Positions 27,401 through 42,400 of a stretch of DNA of 64,000 bases are shown in pieces. The stretch spans positions 63,367,127 through 63,431,126 of the forward strand of contig CP136061.1 of assembly GCA_032622095.1 (NCBI GenBank), written 5' to 3'. Position 1 is the first letter of the stretch; the number at the start of each line of letters is the position of its first letter. This stretch comes from Siphonodentalium dalli. Taxonomy: Eukaryota; Mollusca; Scaphopoda; Gadilida; Siphonodentaliidae. A program made the translations under genes and the position numbers. The notes beneath the pieces were generated by a model, which saw only the letters and a program-made list of their open reading frames with translations, was not told the DNA's origin and did no database searches.

Positions 27401-30400
27401 GCTTAACTGTTAAAAATTTATGCTTGTTTATCATAGATAAAAAAAAATTTTGTAATTATTTTGCTTGTTGCTTATATTCATACTCCAAAATAGTATATGG
27501 GAGATCAATTTCACATTTAATGGCTTAAACTAAGCCTTAAAGGTACTCAATCCGATCAGACGCTTCTAAATTACTATTTCTTTAGCTTCATGGGTAAAAA
27601 ATATTTGATTCGAGTCGAGGAACCCAACCATCAAAGCTCAGTGATTAGATCCCTTACAGTTTTGCAGTGTTACACCTCGCTGTGAGGTGTGGATGTGGTG
27701 TGGTTGAGGTGTGGTACATGATATGCAAATATCTGTAAAGCACACCTTAACCACACCTCATACTTCTACACCACACCTCATCCACACCTCATAGAAATAG
27801 TAAAATATCATAGCACACCTCAAACACACCTCAGGTACTCTAACAAAAACAATTTTGCCACAGGCACACCACAAACACACCTCACAGGTCTGCAACACAC
27901 CACATGGTATCTATCAAAGTTCCTGGTTTAATGAGGAAGCTAGCCAAGCTGAATTGTATGATCTGATAAACAAATATAACATATGGAGCTGGCTAGGTCA
28001 TGTGGTAGAATTGCGCCAAAATTTATTTGAATGTGGATCCTTTGTTCAGAAGAGTGTAGCTATACTCCAAACACGTACAGCTCTGTATCTCTCAAGGATT
28101 TGAAAAGATACTTCATATCAAAAGTTGTCATTAAATGGAATAAAAGGCATGTGAAACATTAATATACTCTTTGAAAGCAGGTAAGTAACATATCATATAA
28201 TTTTTTCGATATATTTGATTTTTGCAACTAAATTATAGTATCTATATATAAAGATGTCTGTTAATTACCACTGTGTTTGTATCAAAACAATTAAATGGAC
28301 AGAGAAGTGGTGATGGTATTATCTTACATTTGTACAGTGTATACTACACAATAACATATTGAAATATGGAAATTGTAAATCATAAGTATATGAATTCTTT
28401 CAGCATTATATAATTGACTGCATGAATTCTAAAATATAGCGGTGATCATGTCAGGCTAATATAGAATTCATTTATTATAAGCTTTGCTTTATTGAATTTT
28501 TGCCCCAACCCTAAGCCCCTATATATATGACTTGTGCTGCAGTTAACTGCATGCATGGTACCATGCAATATGTCAATTAATATTATACATATGTACATGT
28601 ATATAGCAAATTCATAGGGTACTAATGATTGAACAAGACTATAAGTCACTTATAATAGTGATCTGAAGCTACTCATGGGAACACATATACCTTACTCTTC
28701 CAATAACACTAGGAACACTACTAGGGCACTGATAAAAATAATCAAAAGTCACCAGGAACATGTTCAAAATATATAGAATGAATGCATGTGGACAAGACAA
28801 AATTAGCTACCTCTATACCCACACCTCTACCCACACCTCAGTAAGCACTCTTCCATAGGCACACCTCAAACCGTACACCTCAGACACACCTTAAACACAC
28901 CTCAAAAGCACACCTCATGCCTCATTTAAATATTTGGCCCCACACCTCAACCACACCTTAGGCACACCTCAGCCCCCACACCTCGTGTGAGGTGTCCCCA
29001 CACCTCGTGTGAGGTGTAACACCTCAGCCATCTTTCAGGCCCACACCACAAAAGCACCTTATCCACACCTTAAACACACTGCAAAACTATAAGGGATATC
29101 AATGTTTGAAATTTGCTGTTTCTATTGTTTGTGAACCAGATCTTTTCCAGCACCACGTTCTGAAGTGGACAAATTGCGGTTGTAAGATGGATAACTCGAA
29201 AATCAAGTGGTTACTATTAACAATAATAACCACTTGATTTTAGAGTTATCCATCTTACAAGTTTACAACCGCTTTGATGGGTGGATTCCTCGACTCAAAT
29301 CAAATCATTTTTAACCCCCGAAGTCAAAGAAATAGTAATTTAGGAGTGTCTGATTGGACTGAGTACCTTTAAACAAGAAAAATAGCTTTAGTTAATACAA
29401 AATTCACTGAAATATTTTCAGTGGGGTTTTTATGAATAATTTTTTTTTTTTCCTCCTAGAAACTCCACATATATATTCAGACAGATGGGGATGGGTGTTG
29501 AAAAATGCTTGGGGCAAACAATTGCTAAGAGGGAATATAATTTGGTTGTGGGGTTGGTGGCTCACAGAAATGACCAAAGGGACAAAAAAAGTATCATATG
29601 TGTCTGAATATATATTAACACTCCCCTCCAGAGCAAATTGAAATAAATTTAAAAACCATATACTCTGCCTCTCACATAGCTTTTTTTGTGTGTTTTGTTG
29701 AAGAAAATTAACTTATGACTGAGATTAATCCTTCAGTCTTAATACTTTTCCAAAAATGCCATTTTTGGGCATTTTTGTCTCTTTAACAAATTTTGGGGCA
29801 TAAATAGAAAAAAAAACAACCAGTCGTTAACCCTTTCGTGATGGGCTCTGTGCTTATGCATTCTGTTATATATGTGAATTTCCCATAGGGAGCCTTGCAT
29901 ATATACAATAATGAATGTAAGATACTGTACTGTGAATAGAAGTATTTTTAGCTCAATGCATTCTCTTATATATGCGAGGTATCCTATGGGAGACTCATAT
30001 ACAAGAGAATCAGGTATTCACAAAACCTGGAGGAAGCTCCGGTTATGGAAGGATTAATCATAAATAATGGACTCCCATATGGCGCCTTGCATATATAAAA
30101 TAATGCACTGGCTTACATGGTCAAGATAAATGTAGTTAGGCCAATGAATTCTCTTAAATATTCAAGTTTGCCTATGGGAGACTAGCATATATAAGAAAAT
30201 ACATTGGTACAGTGTTTTTGCAAAATTTCAGGAAGCTACAGTCATGAAGTGTGCAAAATTATTTGAACTTTCCTCTTACAACACTTTCAATTGTAATAAA
30301 AGGTCAGCAGACCACAGTGTCCCCCGACAACATGGAAAGTCGATGCCGCTTTGTTAAAGAAATTAAAAACAAATGTTGAAATTTTCTAAGTCGAAAAGGG

Positions 30401-33400
30401 TTAATAACTCCATAAAAATAATATTAGCTATATAGATGTTGCAAATCACCAACATGTTAGGAACAATATCCCAGAGTTTCAAATCTCTACATTTAAAACT
30501 GTAGGAGGAGTTGATTACACCATGAAGGTACCCAATCTCATCCAAAAGGCAAAAATGTTCCAAATTTTCTAAGTAAAAAAAACCCCGAAAATATGGAAAA
30601 AATGATATTTTTTATTAGCTATATAGATGTTGCAAATCACCAACATGTTAGGAACAATATCCCAGAGTGTCAAATCTATACATTTAAAACTGTAGGAGGA
30701 GTCGATTACACCATGAAGGTACCCAATCTCATCCAAAAGGCAAAAATGTTCCAAATTTTCTAAGTCGAAAACCCCCCCAAAAATATGGAAAAAATGATAT
30801 TTTTGATTAGCTATATAGATGTTGCAAATCACCAACATGTTAGGAACAATATCCCAGAGTTTCAAATATCTACGTTTAAAACTGTAGGAGGAGTTGATTA
30901 CACCATGAAGGTACCCAATCTCGGATGCACGGACGGACGAGGGTTATTTCTATAGTCCTCCGACGGAAACGTCGGGGGACAAAAAGATGGCATCACAATG
31001 TGTTTGGAAATTCCTTCACAGTTTCAGGACTAGCACACATTTTGTTCAACAATAATTTTGTCTTCATCATAGACTAATAAAGAAATCATGTTTTGTATAT
31101 AATCTAGTCAGACAATTACTAAAACAATGAAAAAGCTGTTCTTTTTTTTTTAGTTTTTGAAATACCTGACCATAATATATTGAATTTGGCTCAGTGTGAT
31201 ACACTCTCGCTTTTGAAGACACACAACTTGACAAATCCTTACTCTTATAGATGAATTAATCATTATCTCTTCCTATAACAAGTGTTATACAGTTTCCTGT
31301 GTATAACATAATAAATATGAATCGAAGACCCCTCCCTGTCTGGAAAGACTTCTATCAATTATTATTATAATAAGCATACAATCAATTTCCAGTATTTTAG
31401 GACTCGCGTTTATTTTGATCTTTTTCTAAAAATAGTAACAAATATATGTCCCATTGATTGTTGCATTATATTATAAATATTGATTTAAAATCAATATTAA
31501 TTGATAGTAGCATTTCCTGACAAGTATCTTCGGCTCATTTTTATTATTTTATACCCAGGAAACAATACAACACTTGTTGGAGGAAGAGATAATCCATCTT
31601 TAGTGAATCTGTAAAATTGGAAATGTTTAAATTTCTTCTGTAAAGCAGTCAAAATAAATTTACAAAATGGACATGCAGTTGGAAGGACTTGGGAGATCCG
31701 AATATATAATATAACCATTTCATGATGGAAGCTGCGCTGGTGCCAGTGCATTCCCTTATATTTGCAGGTACCATAGGTAGCCTCACATATATAAGAGAAT
31801 GCACTGGCTTAAAAGGTCAAGGTAAATATTGTTAGGCCAATGTAATGTATTCTCTTATATATTCTAGGATCCCTACTGGAAACTACCATATATAAGAGAA
31901 TGCATTAGCAAAGGGTTTTTTGCAATATTTCCAATGCTCCAATCATGAAAGGGTGAATGCTGCTCCCATAATGAAAGGGTTAATTGATTTATTCCTAAAT
32001 AGACAATTTGTTTTGTAATTAGTTTTAGTTCCGACCTCCGGGTTTGGTATTTTGTCTCATAAATGAACCACATAGTTTTGATTAAGTCTGACTACTGATG
32101 GTATACTAGCACCTCCCATAAATCATGAATAACAGGTGAATCATGAGTACCGGATAAAAAATATATAGGACAGAAGCCATGGTTATTTCACACTATTATA
32201 AATATGAAAATAATTACATTTTTGCTACTGAAGTATTGTCCATAACTCCAGCTCATAAAGAAGTATGAGACTGAATTATATCAAAAATTGTCATTTTGAC
32301 AAAAAAATAATAAATTTGATGCTCAATGACAATCATTCTCAGTGAAATATATCTTACAGTTCCAGGAGATTTCACTCCATTGTCACTATACATATTTTCT
32401 TATCTGGTACCTGCTGGTACACAGAAAAATCACCTATTTGTTATTAGTATTCAGTATAGGAGTCTGGGGTCTGCCATGTGAGGGACACCATCAATATCAT
32501 GAAGAGATATATTTAAGAAGACTTATTTTAAATAATTTATTAATAAGGTACTTAACACATGTACTGTATGAATTTTCACTAATGAATTAAATTTAATATA
32601 ATTAATAAGTCTGTTAATAACTGAATACCACAACTGACTGTCACTAGCTGTGATAGATTTGCAATTGAATGTATTAATTGAGTAATTGGCAATCATGAAT
32701 ATTTTTGTGGGACAAACCCCCGCTTCTGGCATGATTTAGTCCTTGTTCAAATTATTGTTGAATGTTGGGTCAACAGCCTGGAGCTATCTAGTTGAAATTG
32801 AAGAAACCCCCTCCCCTAGATCATGCCATGAATCATTACTCTGCTTAGCGCCTGTATAGATCTTATTCCAACAGTACAAAACGTGGGAACTTTTTTATGT
32901 TTTGATAGAGAACTTTATAACATTGAACAAACAAGGCAGGGAACATATTTTTTTGTTTATATTTGTTCCTCGATAATCAACTTCAAAGTATGGGGTGGTC
33001 CCAGCTCGACAATGCATGCTTTTTGTGGCTTTAGTGAGCTGATATCACAAAAACACTGTATTAATTACCCTGGAGAAATTCCATGATTGTAAGTGGCGCA
33101 TAGCAAACTCACCCATCAAGTCTGTTAAATAATGTCATCTCCAGCTGGCTCTTTCACCAACTTATGAATAAACTATTAAGCGACAGGTATTAACAAAGAA
33201 ATATATTCCCCTTGTTATTTTTTCAGCTTTATAAGGTTCCCTATCAAAACTTCAAAAAGTTTTCAGGTTTTGTACTGGTAGAATATGATTTCTACAGGCA
33301 TTCGCCTCTGGAAGGCCAATTTGACATTTCATAATGAAATGCGCTTTAGCGCAATTAATTGCACTTAAGCACAATTAATTGCACTTAAGCACAATTAATT

Positions 33401-36400
33401 GCACTTAGGCACAAATAATTACACTTAAGCACAATTAGTTGAACTTATCATTGTGCTTAAGCAGAATCATTGCTCTTAAGTGCAATCGATTGCGCTTAAG
33501 CATAGTAATTTGTTCTTGAAAACATAATTATTTGTGCTTAAGCGCAATCAATTTTGCTTAGGCGCAATCCATTGCCTAATCTTAAGCGCATTTCATGGTC
33601 ATATGTAACTAAACACCCCTGGTGAATAAATAAGTTTATCCATAACTCAACCTTAGCTCTTATTGACATATCACCTCTTGTTTTCATTGGTTTGGATGGG
33701 TAGGGAGCAAGCCTAAGTTCTTTATCGAAATGGTAGTCTCGCGATAGCATTACCTTCTGTTTTAGTTGTGGCAACTCGTGATAGCATTAACTTCTGTATT
33801 AGTTGGGGCAACTTTGATTTTCAAGTATATATACAGGCATATGAAGGAAGCAGGTCCTCAGTGACACCATATTCACGCTACAGTATATGACATGGAAATA
33901 CTACAGCTCTGTGCAAGAGACGCTGATTTAATAAAACTACCAGATCTCGAGGAGTGAGACACCAAAGCTCCCGGAATGAAACACCGATTTTTAGGGCAGG
34001 GATGCTGATAATATGACAATAGGGTTTTTCACCCGATTTAAGTCAATAAGTACACCATATGAGGTAAGCAAGCCCTCATACAGTGATACCACATTCTTGC
34101 TATATGACCATAGCTATGGCCCAAATTTGTGCAAAAATTATATTAAAACATACTAGAGGAGACATCCATTTTTTGGATATAAGGGATGCTGATATGAAAT
34201 TATGGATTATCTTTGATTGTTGCATACATACAGTTACCGGTAACTGTACTAGTATGGGATGCCAAATTGACATTTAATAAATATTGAGCTTAAGCGCAAT
34301 AATGAATCCCTTATTGCGCTTAAGTGCAATGAGGAAAATCTAATTGCGCTTAAGCGAAATAAGGAAATTCATTATTGCACTTAAGCGCAATAATAGCGCA
34401 ATAAGAGATTCTTGAGAAAGATCAGAGTTATTATTCTCAAGTCGTATCAAATTGGTGATGAAAGATCGCCGACCAATCGGACAGCGCGGATTGGAATTGT
34501 GGCTAAAAATAGTTATCTGCGGGATTCCGCCGTATATATATATATTATTGCTTCAGTCAATCGGGGTATATCAGGGAAGATTTTTGTTCCCCTTTAATAG
34601 TCATTATTTTCCATGAAAGGAGTCAAAGCCACATATGGATAATGTTAAACAAATATAATTTCATTTACTGTACTAATTGGGCTATTTGCTGATTAATTGA
34701 AGTCCTGTAATGAAATTAAATTGATAATAATACACAGAACCATGTACTTAGACAGTTTAATTTTACTATGATCATAATCATGTGAACTGATCTGAAAATT
34801 TGTCACCTATATGCCTGTTAATCTCCTTCATAAACGTGATAGTTTGGGAATTGATGAACATGTAAATTTCTTGAAAATTCTTGATTTGTGCACGAAACTT
34901 ATTCTTGAAGTTCTTTAATTATTCATGAAACTAATTTGTGATCTTTTCAAGAACTTTTCAAAAACTTTCATGAAAATATAACAAAATCATGAAAATTCTT
35001 CATTTGTTAATGAACATACTTCATGCACCCTTCAAGGACTCTCATGAAGTATTGAAGTTTTTCGATTGTATGAACTTGTTTCATGACATTTCATGAATGG
35101 TTATGAACACATATGAGAGTATTTCAGGAACTCTTCATGTACAGTTCTTGAATATTCTTGAAAGTTCTTGAAGTTATGAACAACTTGTCACCTGGAATAT
35201 ATTATCTTTTCCTCATACACTCAACTAAATTATCCTGAAAACATCTCCAAATGAATAATAGACCATTCCGATGTATACTTTTATAATTGTGTGGTAGTAT
35301 CCATTTAGTAAAGAAGAGTTTTAAAAAATCTTTTGTCTGACGCATAAACTACTCACCTTCCAAAGCTCACTGAACAACTTATCTTTATTTCCGTGCATTT
35401 TATCTAGATATTCTGAGAAATCCATCATATTGACAGGCCTGCAATATAAACATACTCTATCAGATACTACAAGTGAAACATTTGGTTTGATGATCATAAC
35501 ACAATGAGCAATTTTGTGAATTAAAAATTGTAGATTCAACTTCGTGCTCATTGAGCACGACACGGAAGTCGAGCCTACAATTTTTAAATCACAAAACTTC
35601 AAAGAGAAAGTAAGTATACGTCCAAACAATCTTGAGCTTTATAGATTTCTTGATTGTTCATATTCTCTGCAATAAGGTTATGTTATTACCCAGAGAAAAT
35701 ATGCAAAATATCTACTTGAAAATTAAATATTTTGATTGATACAATATCAGGTGACCTAAAAATTTAAATTTGTTAAATTATTTTCATATATGTCCCACTG
35801 GCAGACATCCGAGTTATCAGAACTTAAGACTTATTATTACGGATGAAAAGGATGTGAGCCATACTATTTCTAGACTCATTAACCCCTTCTATATGAAATA
35901 CTCATTGACGAGAAGTTATTCCTTAGGAAATGTTCAGAAAATATGTTCAACAGACAACCATAGAATGGCAACAAGCCATATATCCAACTAAATCCTGAAA
36001 AATTACCAATAATTCTGCTGTGGTTAAGGAGACGATTATTTAGGGCATTACTGTATAGTGATACAACTGTGTTGGATAATGCACTGTTTATCCCGACTCG
36101 GAGCGAGTGTAGATATGGGAAAATATCCCCCCCCGCATCCTAGCATCCATTAGGGATGCAAATGGATGAGGATTTTTTGCTATATCGGAACGAGTGACGA
36201 GGAGGGATATAAACAGTCTTATGATGTGATTGGCCAGTCCACTCAACAGTTCGTAGTAGAAAATAAAGTTTTTTCTCGTGCTGAACGATTACTGATGTCA
36301 TGATTGGTCTCCGGCTGGCTATATAAAGTCCTGTGACCATTGAAGCGGTTGACTATTTGAAGAAAAGGATATTGTCGTTGTTTGTCAAAAGATATACCGG

Positions 36401-39400
36401 AAAGAGAGACGAGATTAAACATGGGTGGGAAAGATAATAATGTGGACGTTGAAGTCTTATGTGTAATCATTTCCAATGTAGGACCCATAATTACTCGACG
36501 GGAGGGATTTTTATGCCTCCTCGTCACTCATTCCGATATAGCAAAAAATCCACCTCATCCATTCGCATCCCTAAGGGATGCTAGGATGCGGGGGGGATAT
36601 TTTCCCATATCTACACTCGCTCCGAGTCGGGATAAACAGTGCATGTTGAAAGATGTTTGACAAACATGTGGTCCTGATAATGCAGGAAAAAAAGACTCAA
36701 GCGTGGTTTACATACCAAATTTTATTCAACCCAAAATTTTACATTGCATCCTCATACATATTGTGTAGGATTACTATTACTTTAATCTTGGTCCATTCCT
36801 GTGTCGATTAGATAAGACGTTGCCCTCAGGACTTCTGGAAATAGAATACATGTCTATTTATTACGTAGGTCGAGAACAGCGTTCGCAGCTGTAGCTATAG
36901 CTGTTGGTGCTATAGGTGCTCGATAATAGAATTGATGAAATGTCTCGGCACTCGACCAATTTGCAACCGTCATTATCGTCTTGATAGACACACCAGCATT
37001 AAAGGCGGCAGATGTCAATAAACACGTTTTCAGCTGTAGCTATAGCTGTTGGTGCTATAGGTGCTCGATAATAGAATTGATGAAATGTTTCGGCACTCGA
37101 CCAATTTGCAACCGTCATTATCGTCTTGATAGACACACCAGCATTAAAGGCGGCAGATGTCAATAAACACGTTTTCAGCTATCTTGCTATTGTGGTATTT
37201 GTGACAGCTTTGAATGTTTTGAATGAGATCAATAGTTGTGAACTTTTACGTAAAGTTCCTGTTCGTTTCAAATATTCCTGCAATGTTTCGAAAATGCAGA
37301 TATTCTCATTTCGTTAAGCGTAAAGACGTACTGGTGGATGAGGTTTACGACTTGAACTCGTTTTTGTCAATTGAGTTATGCTAAAAATTGCTTCTTTCTC
37401 AAGCAGATTCATATGATCAATGTTCAGTAAAGCAAGTGTCTGAACCCTCTGAAAACTAATTAAAGCCATGAGAGCGACAAGTTTCTCAGTTAAGGATTTT
37501 AAATCAAGTGTGTTCAACGGGAACAGAGAACTCAAATAACGTAAAATCACTGAAACATCCCAAGTATAACGATATCGAGGTAAAGATGGTCTCTTATTCA
37601 AAATCCCTTTCAATAATCTTGTGATAACTCGATCACCAAAATTCAGGTCACAACCTATAAGATCTAACGTTTGTGATAGCATTGATTTGTGCAAATTTAT
37701 TACACTATAGGATTTTCCCTTGACAGAAAGGAACATCAAATATGTAGTGACATTCTGGACATTTGGTGAAAGGGGATTAACTTGCTGTGAACCACACCAA
37801 AGATACCATTTTCGCCAGGCGAGATCATATTGTTTACGGGTTGATTTACGCCATGATTGTATGACACAGTTTGCAGTGATTTGCGGAATTTGTCTATTTC
37901 TGAGGTATCTGATGATAACTTGACTGCGGTCAGATTCATCGAATTCATGAGCGGATGTTGCTCTGGCCGATGAGGCAACTGAATTAAATTTGGCGACTGC
38001 GGTAGTCTCAGAGGAATGGCTACAACGAGGTCTAACAAATGTGGAAACCAAGGTTGACTTGGCCATTGCGGTATTATCAATAAACATTTGCTCACCCTGT
38101 CTGTCGTTAATTTCTGTATAATCCTTGGGAACAATCTGAAAGGAGCAAATATATAAGGAGAAAGTTTATGCCATGATAAAGAAAAAGCATCAATTTGAAA
38201 TGCATTGGGATCAGGTCTCCATGCGACATAATTTGGTAATTGATTATCTGGTGAAAAAAACTATTCACATAGTGATCGAAAGATGGAGGTATCCAATTGC
38301 CATTAAAAAGCATCATTGAAATTTCGTGATAGCTTATCAGGAATTATATTATGTCGACCTGCGATATGAGTAGCTAAAAGATGTATCATTTTATCATGAG
38401 CCCACAACAAAATGGACTTTGCAAGGTTTAATAAAGGTTTCACAGAGCCCCCATGTTTATTGATATAAGAGATAGCTGTTGTGTTATCGCTACGAATACA
38501 AATTTGGATATGAGACATGTCATCGCACAAAGAGCGTAATCCATAAAATATGGCTAATAATTCCAAATAATTTATGTTGTGATAAATTGGTTGAGGCCAT
38601 CTTCCATTGGCTACTGTATCTAAACAACAACTCCCCCAACCAGCCATTGACGCATCTGATTGCAGATATACTGATATTGGTGGAGGTCGAATCGGTATGC
38701 CATTGTTGGAACGTATATTATGGACCCACCAATTTATATCATTTTTACTTTCACTTGTCAGATGTACCGTAGCATCATAATCATCCTGATTTTTGGACAA
38801 GGCCTTGACTTTTACTTCTTCGAGGGCTCTATAATAGAGTCGACTAAGAGTTACTGCTCTAGTTGCGGATACATACAAGCCAATGAGCTCGGCTAACTGT
38901 CGGATACTCAATCTTTTACTGTTCAGAACTGAGTGTGATTTTGAAATTATAGCCTCCACTTTCGCATTAGGTAAAAATACCTTGAATTTAATTGTATCAA
39001 TTAAGAAACCAAGATATGTCATTTGAGATTTTTTTATATTTATAGAAAAACCCAATGAGGAAAGCAAGTTAGCTGCTTGAATAGTATGACATTCACGCAG
39101 GTATGAATCACTGTGTATAAAACATGAATCATCAATGTAGTACCAGCATTTAATGCCTTCAATCCGGAGTGTGGTATATACTGGTTTTAGGATTTTTGTG
39201 AAACGTCGGGGTCCAACACATAATCCAAAACACAGTACTTTAAATTCATATAATTGATTGTCCCAAATGAATTTAAGATATTTGTGATGTTCCTCGTGAA
39301 TACGAACACTCAAATAGGCATCTGATAGATCCAAGGAGGTCATGAAATCATTCTGGCTGATTGAATGAAGCACAAACTCAATAGTTTCTTGTTTAAAATG

Positions 39401-42400
39401 ATGATACTCAATAAATTGATTCAACGGTTTCAAATTGATGATTGGACTAAAACCACCGGTTTTCTTTGTAGTTAGAAACAAATGTGATATAAATTCCTCA
39501 GGTTCGTGACTGGAAGGGCACACAGCCCCTTTCTGAATCATGTCACCAATGACTGAGAAAGAAAATTGCCTTCTTTCATTGAAAATATTGGAAAATGAGG
39601 TAGTTTTTCTTGTATAGGATTAACTTCAAATTCAATCTTATGACCGGATATTGCATTTAGAATCCATTGATTGGTTGTAAGAGTTCTCCATTTTGCAATA
39701 CAATTTTTAATATGACCTGCTTTGAATGTTGGAAAAGAAGGTACAGAAATTGAACTCACCCGTGTCGGTAATTTCTGGATTGTCCCCGGAAATTTCCGCC
39801 CCGGTAATTTCCGCCTCAGTGAGATCCGCCTCGGTGAAATCCGCCTCTGAGGCCTCGACCTCTGGATCCGCCACCTCGGTTGTTGAAACCTCGCCTTGGT
39901 GGATCGCCTAAAAAAAACGTTCTGATGGGGTCGGTGACTAGAATTTCCTTGTGGGAACTCCTTGGGGACATACAGAAGCTTAGATACTTCGTTGTTGGTT
40001 TTGATCCGTTGTGTGAAGTCGTCCCCGAAGAGAAGGTTGGTCACTGGGAAATCTTTATTCGCAACTGATCTATATCTGATTGGTAAACACGGCCTCAATA
40101 GTCGTCGTCGTGATAACGAGATGGAGAATTGGGCATTGCCCATCAAAGTTAAAGCGTCCACAGTATTGGCCCGCAACTTTTTGAGGTCCAATTGCTTCTT
40201 GCCCTTATTTGTCCTGAATGCATCAGCAATCTTGATCAACGGTATTACCGAAGCTGCAAGAAGTTTCTGCACATGAACCATATTCAGATCTCGAGAAATG
40301 AATGATGAGAACGAATAGATTCCCAGATCTCTGGATTAACCCGTGATGGATTAACTAGCCCACAGTTGGCAGGTGTAGGATGCTTGTCAAGTAGGCTTTG
40401 AATCTGTTTTCCGGAAATTGTACTTGAAAAAGCGTTGTTCAGGAATTGTGCTATCTGAATATCGGTGTCTGGAGCTGCTGTTGAAGGATTTAGCTCTGGG
40501 AAGATAAACATATCCTCGGTGTCCTCCTGGACTTCGGGTTCATCCTGATAATCCTCATCCTGTTCTGTAGGAATTGGTTCCTCTGTGTCTGAAAACTCGA
40601 CACTTTCATCGTCATTCCCAAAAAATATGGTTGACAGCACCGGATGTGGTGGAAAAATTTTGTGAATATTGATCATCATTGTCATAATAAACACCCACAG
40701 TATCGTCATCCTGTTGTGCATATATATCAGAATCGTCTAGATCATCATCAAGCTCATGGTATTCGACGTCCAAACCTGCATCGGAAGTCCTGACTACGCG
40801 GTGGTTTTTCAGGGGATTTCGAACAAGCACAGGATTGAAGTCCGTACGACCAGAATCCTTGTTTGTGGTTTGTTGTTTTGCACGATTCAGTTGTTGTTTA
40901 AGTTCAAGAACCTCCTTCTCCAGCCTCGTAACGTCCTTTGGTGGAGAAGGCACTTCTTTTCGAGATTTCTTGACAGTATTTACCTTCACGGAGGTCAACA
41001 TCCGCTTTGTGGAAGCGGTGCGTTCCTTTGGCGCGGAATTGCTTCTTTTGGAGTAAGCGGTGCGTTCCTTTGGTACGGAACTGCTCGTTTTAGAGTCAGG
41101 TTTGACTTTGACCACCACTGATTTTGGCTGTCTCGGGGATTTAACCGGGCTAACAATTTTAGGTACCGGACTCATGAGCATACTTGCTTGTGCTCGATGT
41201 TAATGGGTACAACAGTTGTATCGTAGAAGGACTAGACGAATGTCCCATTAAAACAAGTGAATGTCAGTAGACGTCTAAATCCGTGGTTCAATGACACCAT
41301 CCTACAAGAGAAAAGGGCCCGACGAAAACTGACTGTAAATTATTATTCACGCCATCCAACACCAGAGAATAAAAATGCTCTGATTGTTTGCTCGAAGAAG
41401 GTGGTTAAATATGTCCATAGTGCAAAACAATCTTACTTTCAGAGCCAACTAGCACAGGCTTCTCAAAGCAAGATGTTTGATTAATTTGTCTCAACATGTT
41501 AATAAAAACTGAAACATCACAACTACCTTCGCATACTTCACAGATAGATCTGGCAAATAAGTTTGTAATCTATTTTGATGAGAAAGTTAACATGATTCGC
41601 ATGACATTTCCTGACGCGAAGACTAACACCAGCAACATCTATGTTTGCAACAACACTCTTGAAAAAATGGACCAGGTTTCCGAAGGTGTTGTTATTGGTG
41701 TGATAGACTCAAACTGAAAAACAAATCCTGCTGTTCAGATCCAATTCCGACCAGTTTTCTCAAGTCCGAGGGTTTGATTGACTGTGTAGGTCCAGTGTTC
41801 ACGCGGATAATTAATACATCACTCTCTTCTGGTGTAGTTCCAGATGATATGAAGACAGCTGTTGTATCCCCTGTACTTAAGAAATCTAATTTGGATCCAG
41901 ACGTTTTGAAAAACTTATATCGACCTGTCAGTAATTTATCGTTCGTTTCTAAAGTTCTTGAGAAAATAGTTAGTCAAAAATTAATTGAACACATGAACAA
42001 GAATGAATTGTTTCAAAACTTTCAGTCAGCTTATCGGAAATTCCATTCGTGTGAGACGGCGCTGTTACGAGTCAAAAATGATATTGATCTAGCCATTGAT
42101 CGCGGTAACTGTGTCTTACTTCTTCTGTTAGATTTGAGTGCAGCATTTGACACCTGCGATCACTCTATTCTAATTGCACGTATGCATGATTTCATCGGAG
42201 TCTGTGGAACAGCACTGGACTGGTTCAGGTCGTATCTGGCGAACAGGAAACAGAAGGTACTGATCGGGGAATCGTTCTCAGAATGTGTGGAACTAAATGT
42301 CGGTGTCCCGCAAGGATCGATTCTTGGGCCACTGCTATTTTTAGTATACACTGCACCACTGAGTGAAATTCTATCGAGGCATGATGTTGATTTTCATTTC

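Noticed and set aside
33310-34410. Possible CRISPR-like array
   Set aside because: Units are palindromic and directly adjacent without unique spacers of constant length; the surroundings are animal intron DNA.
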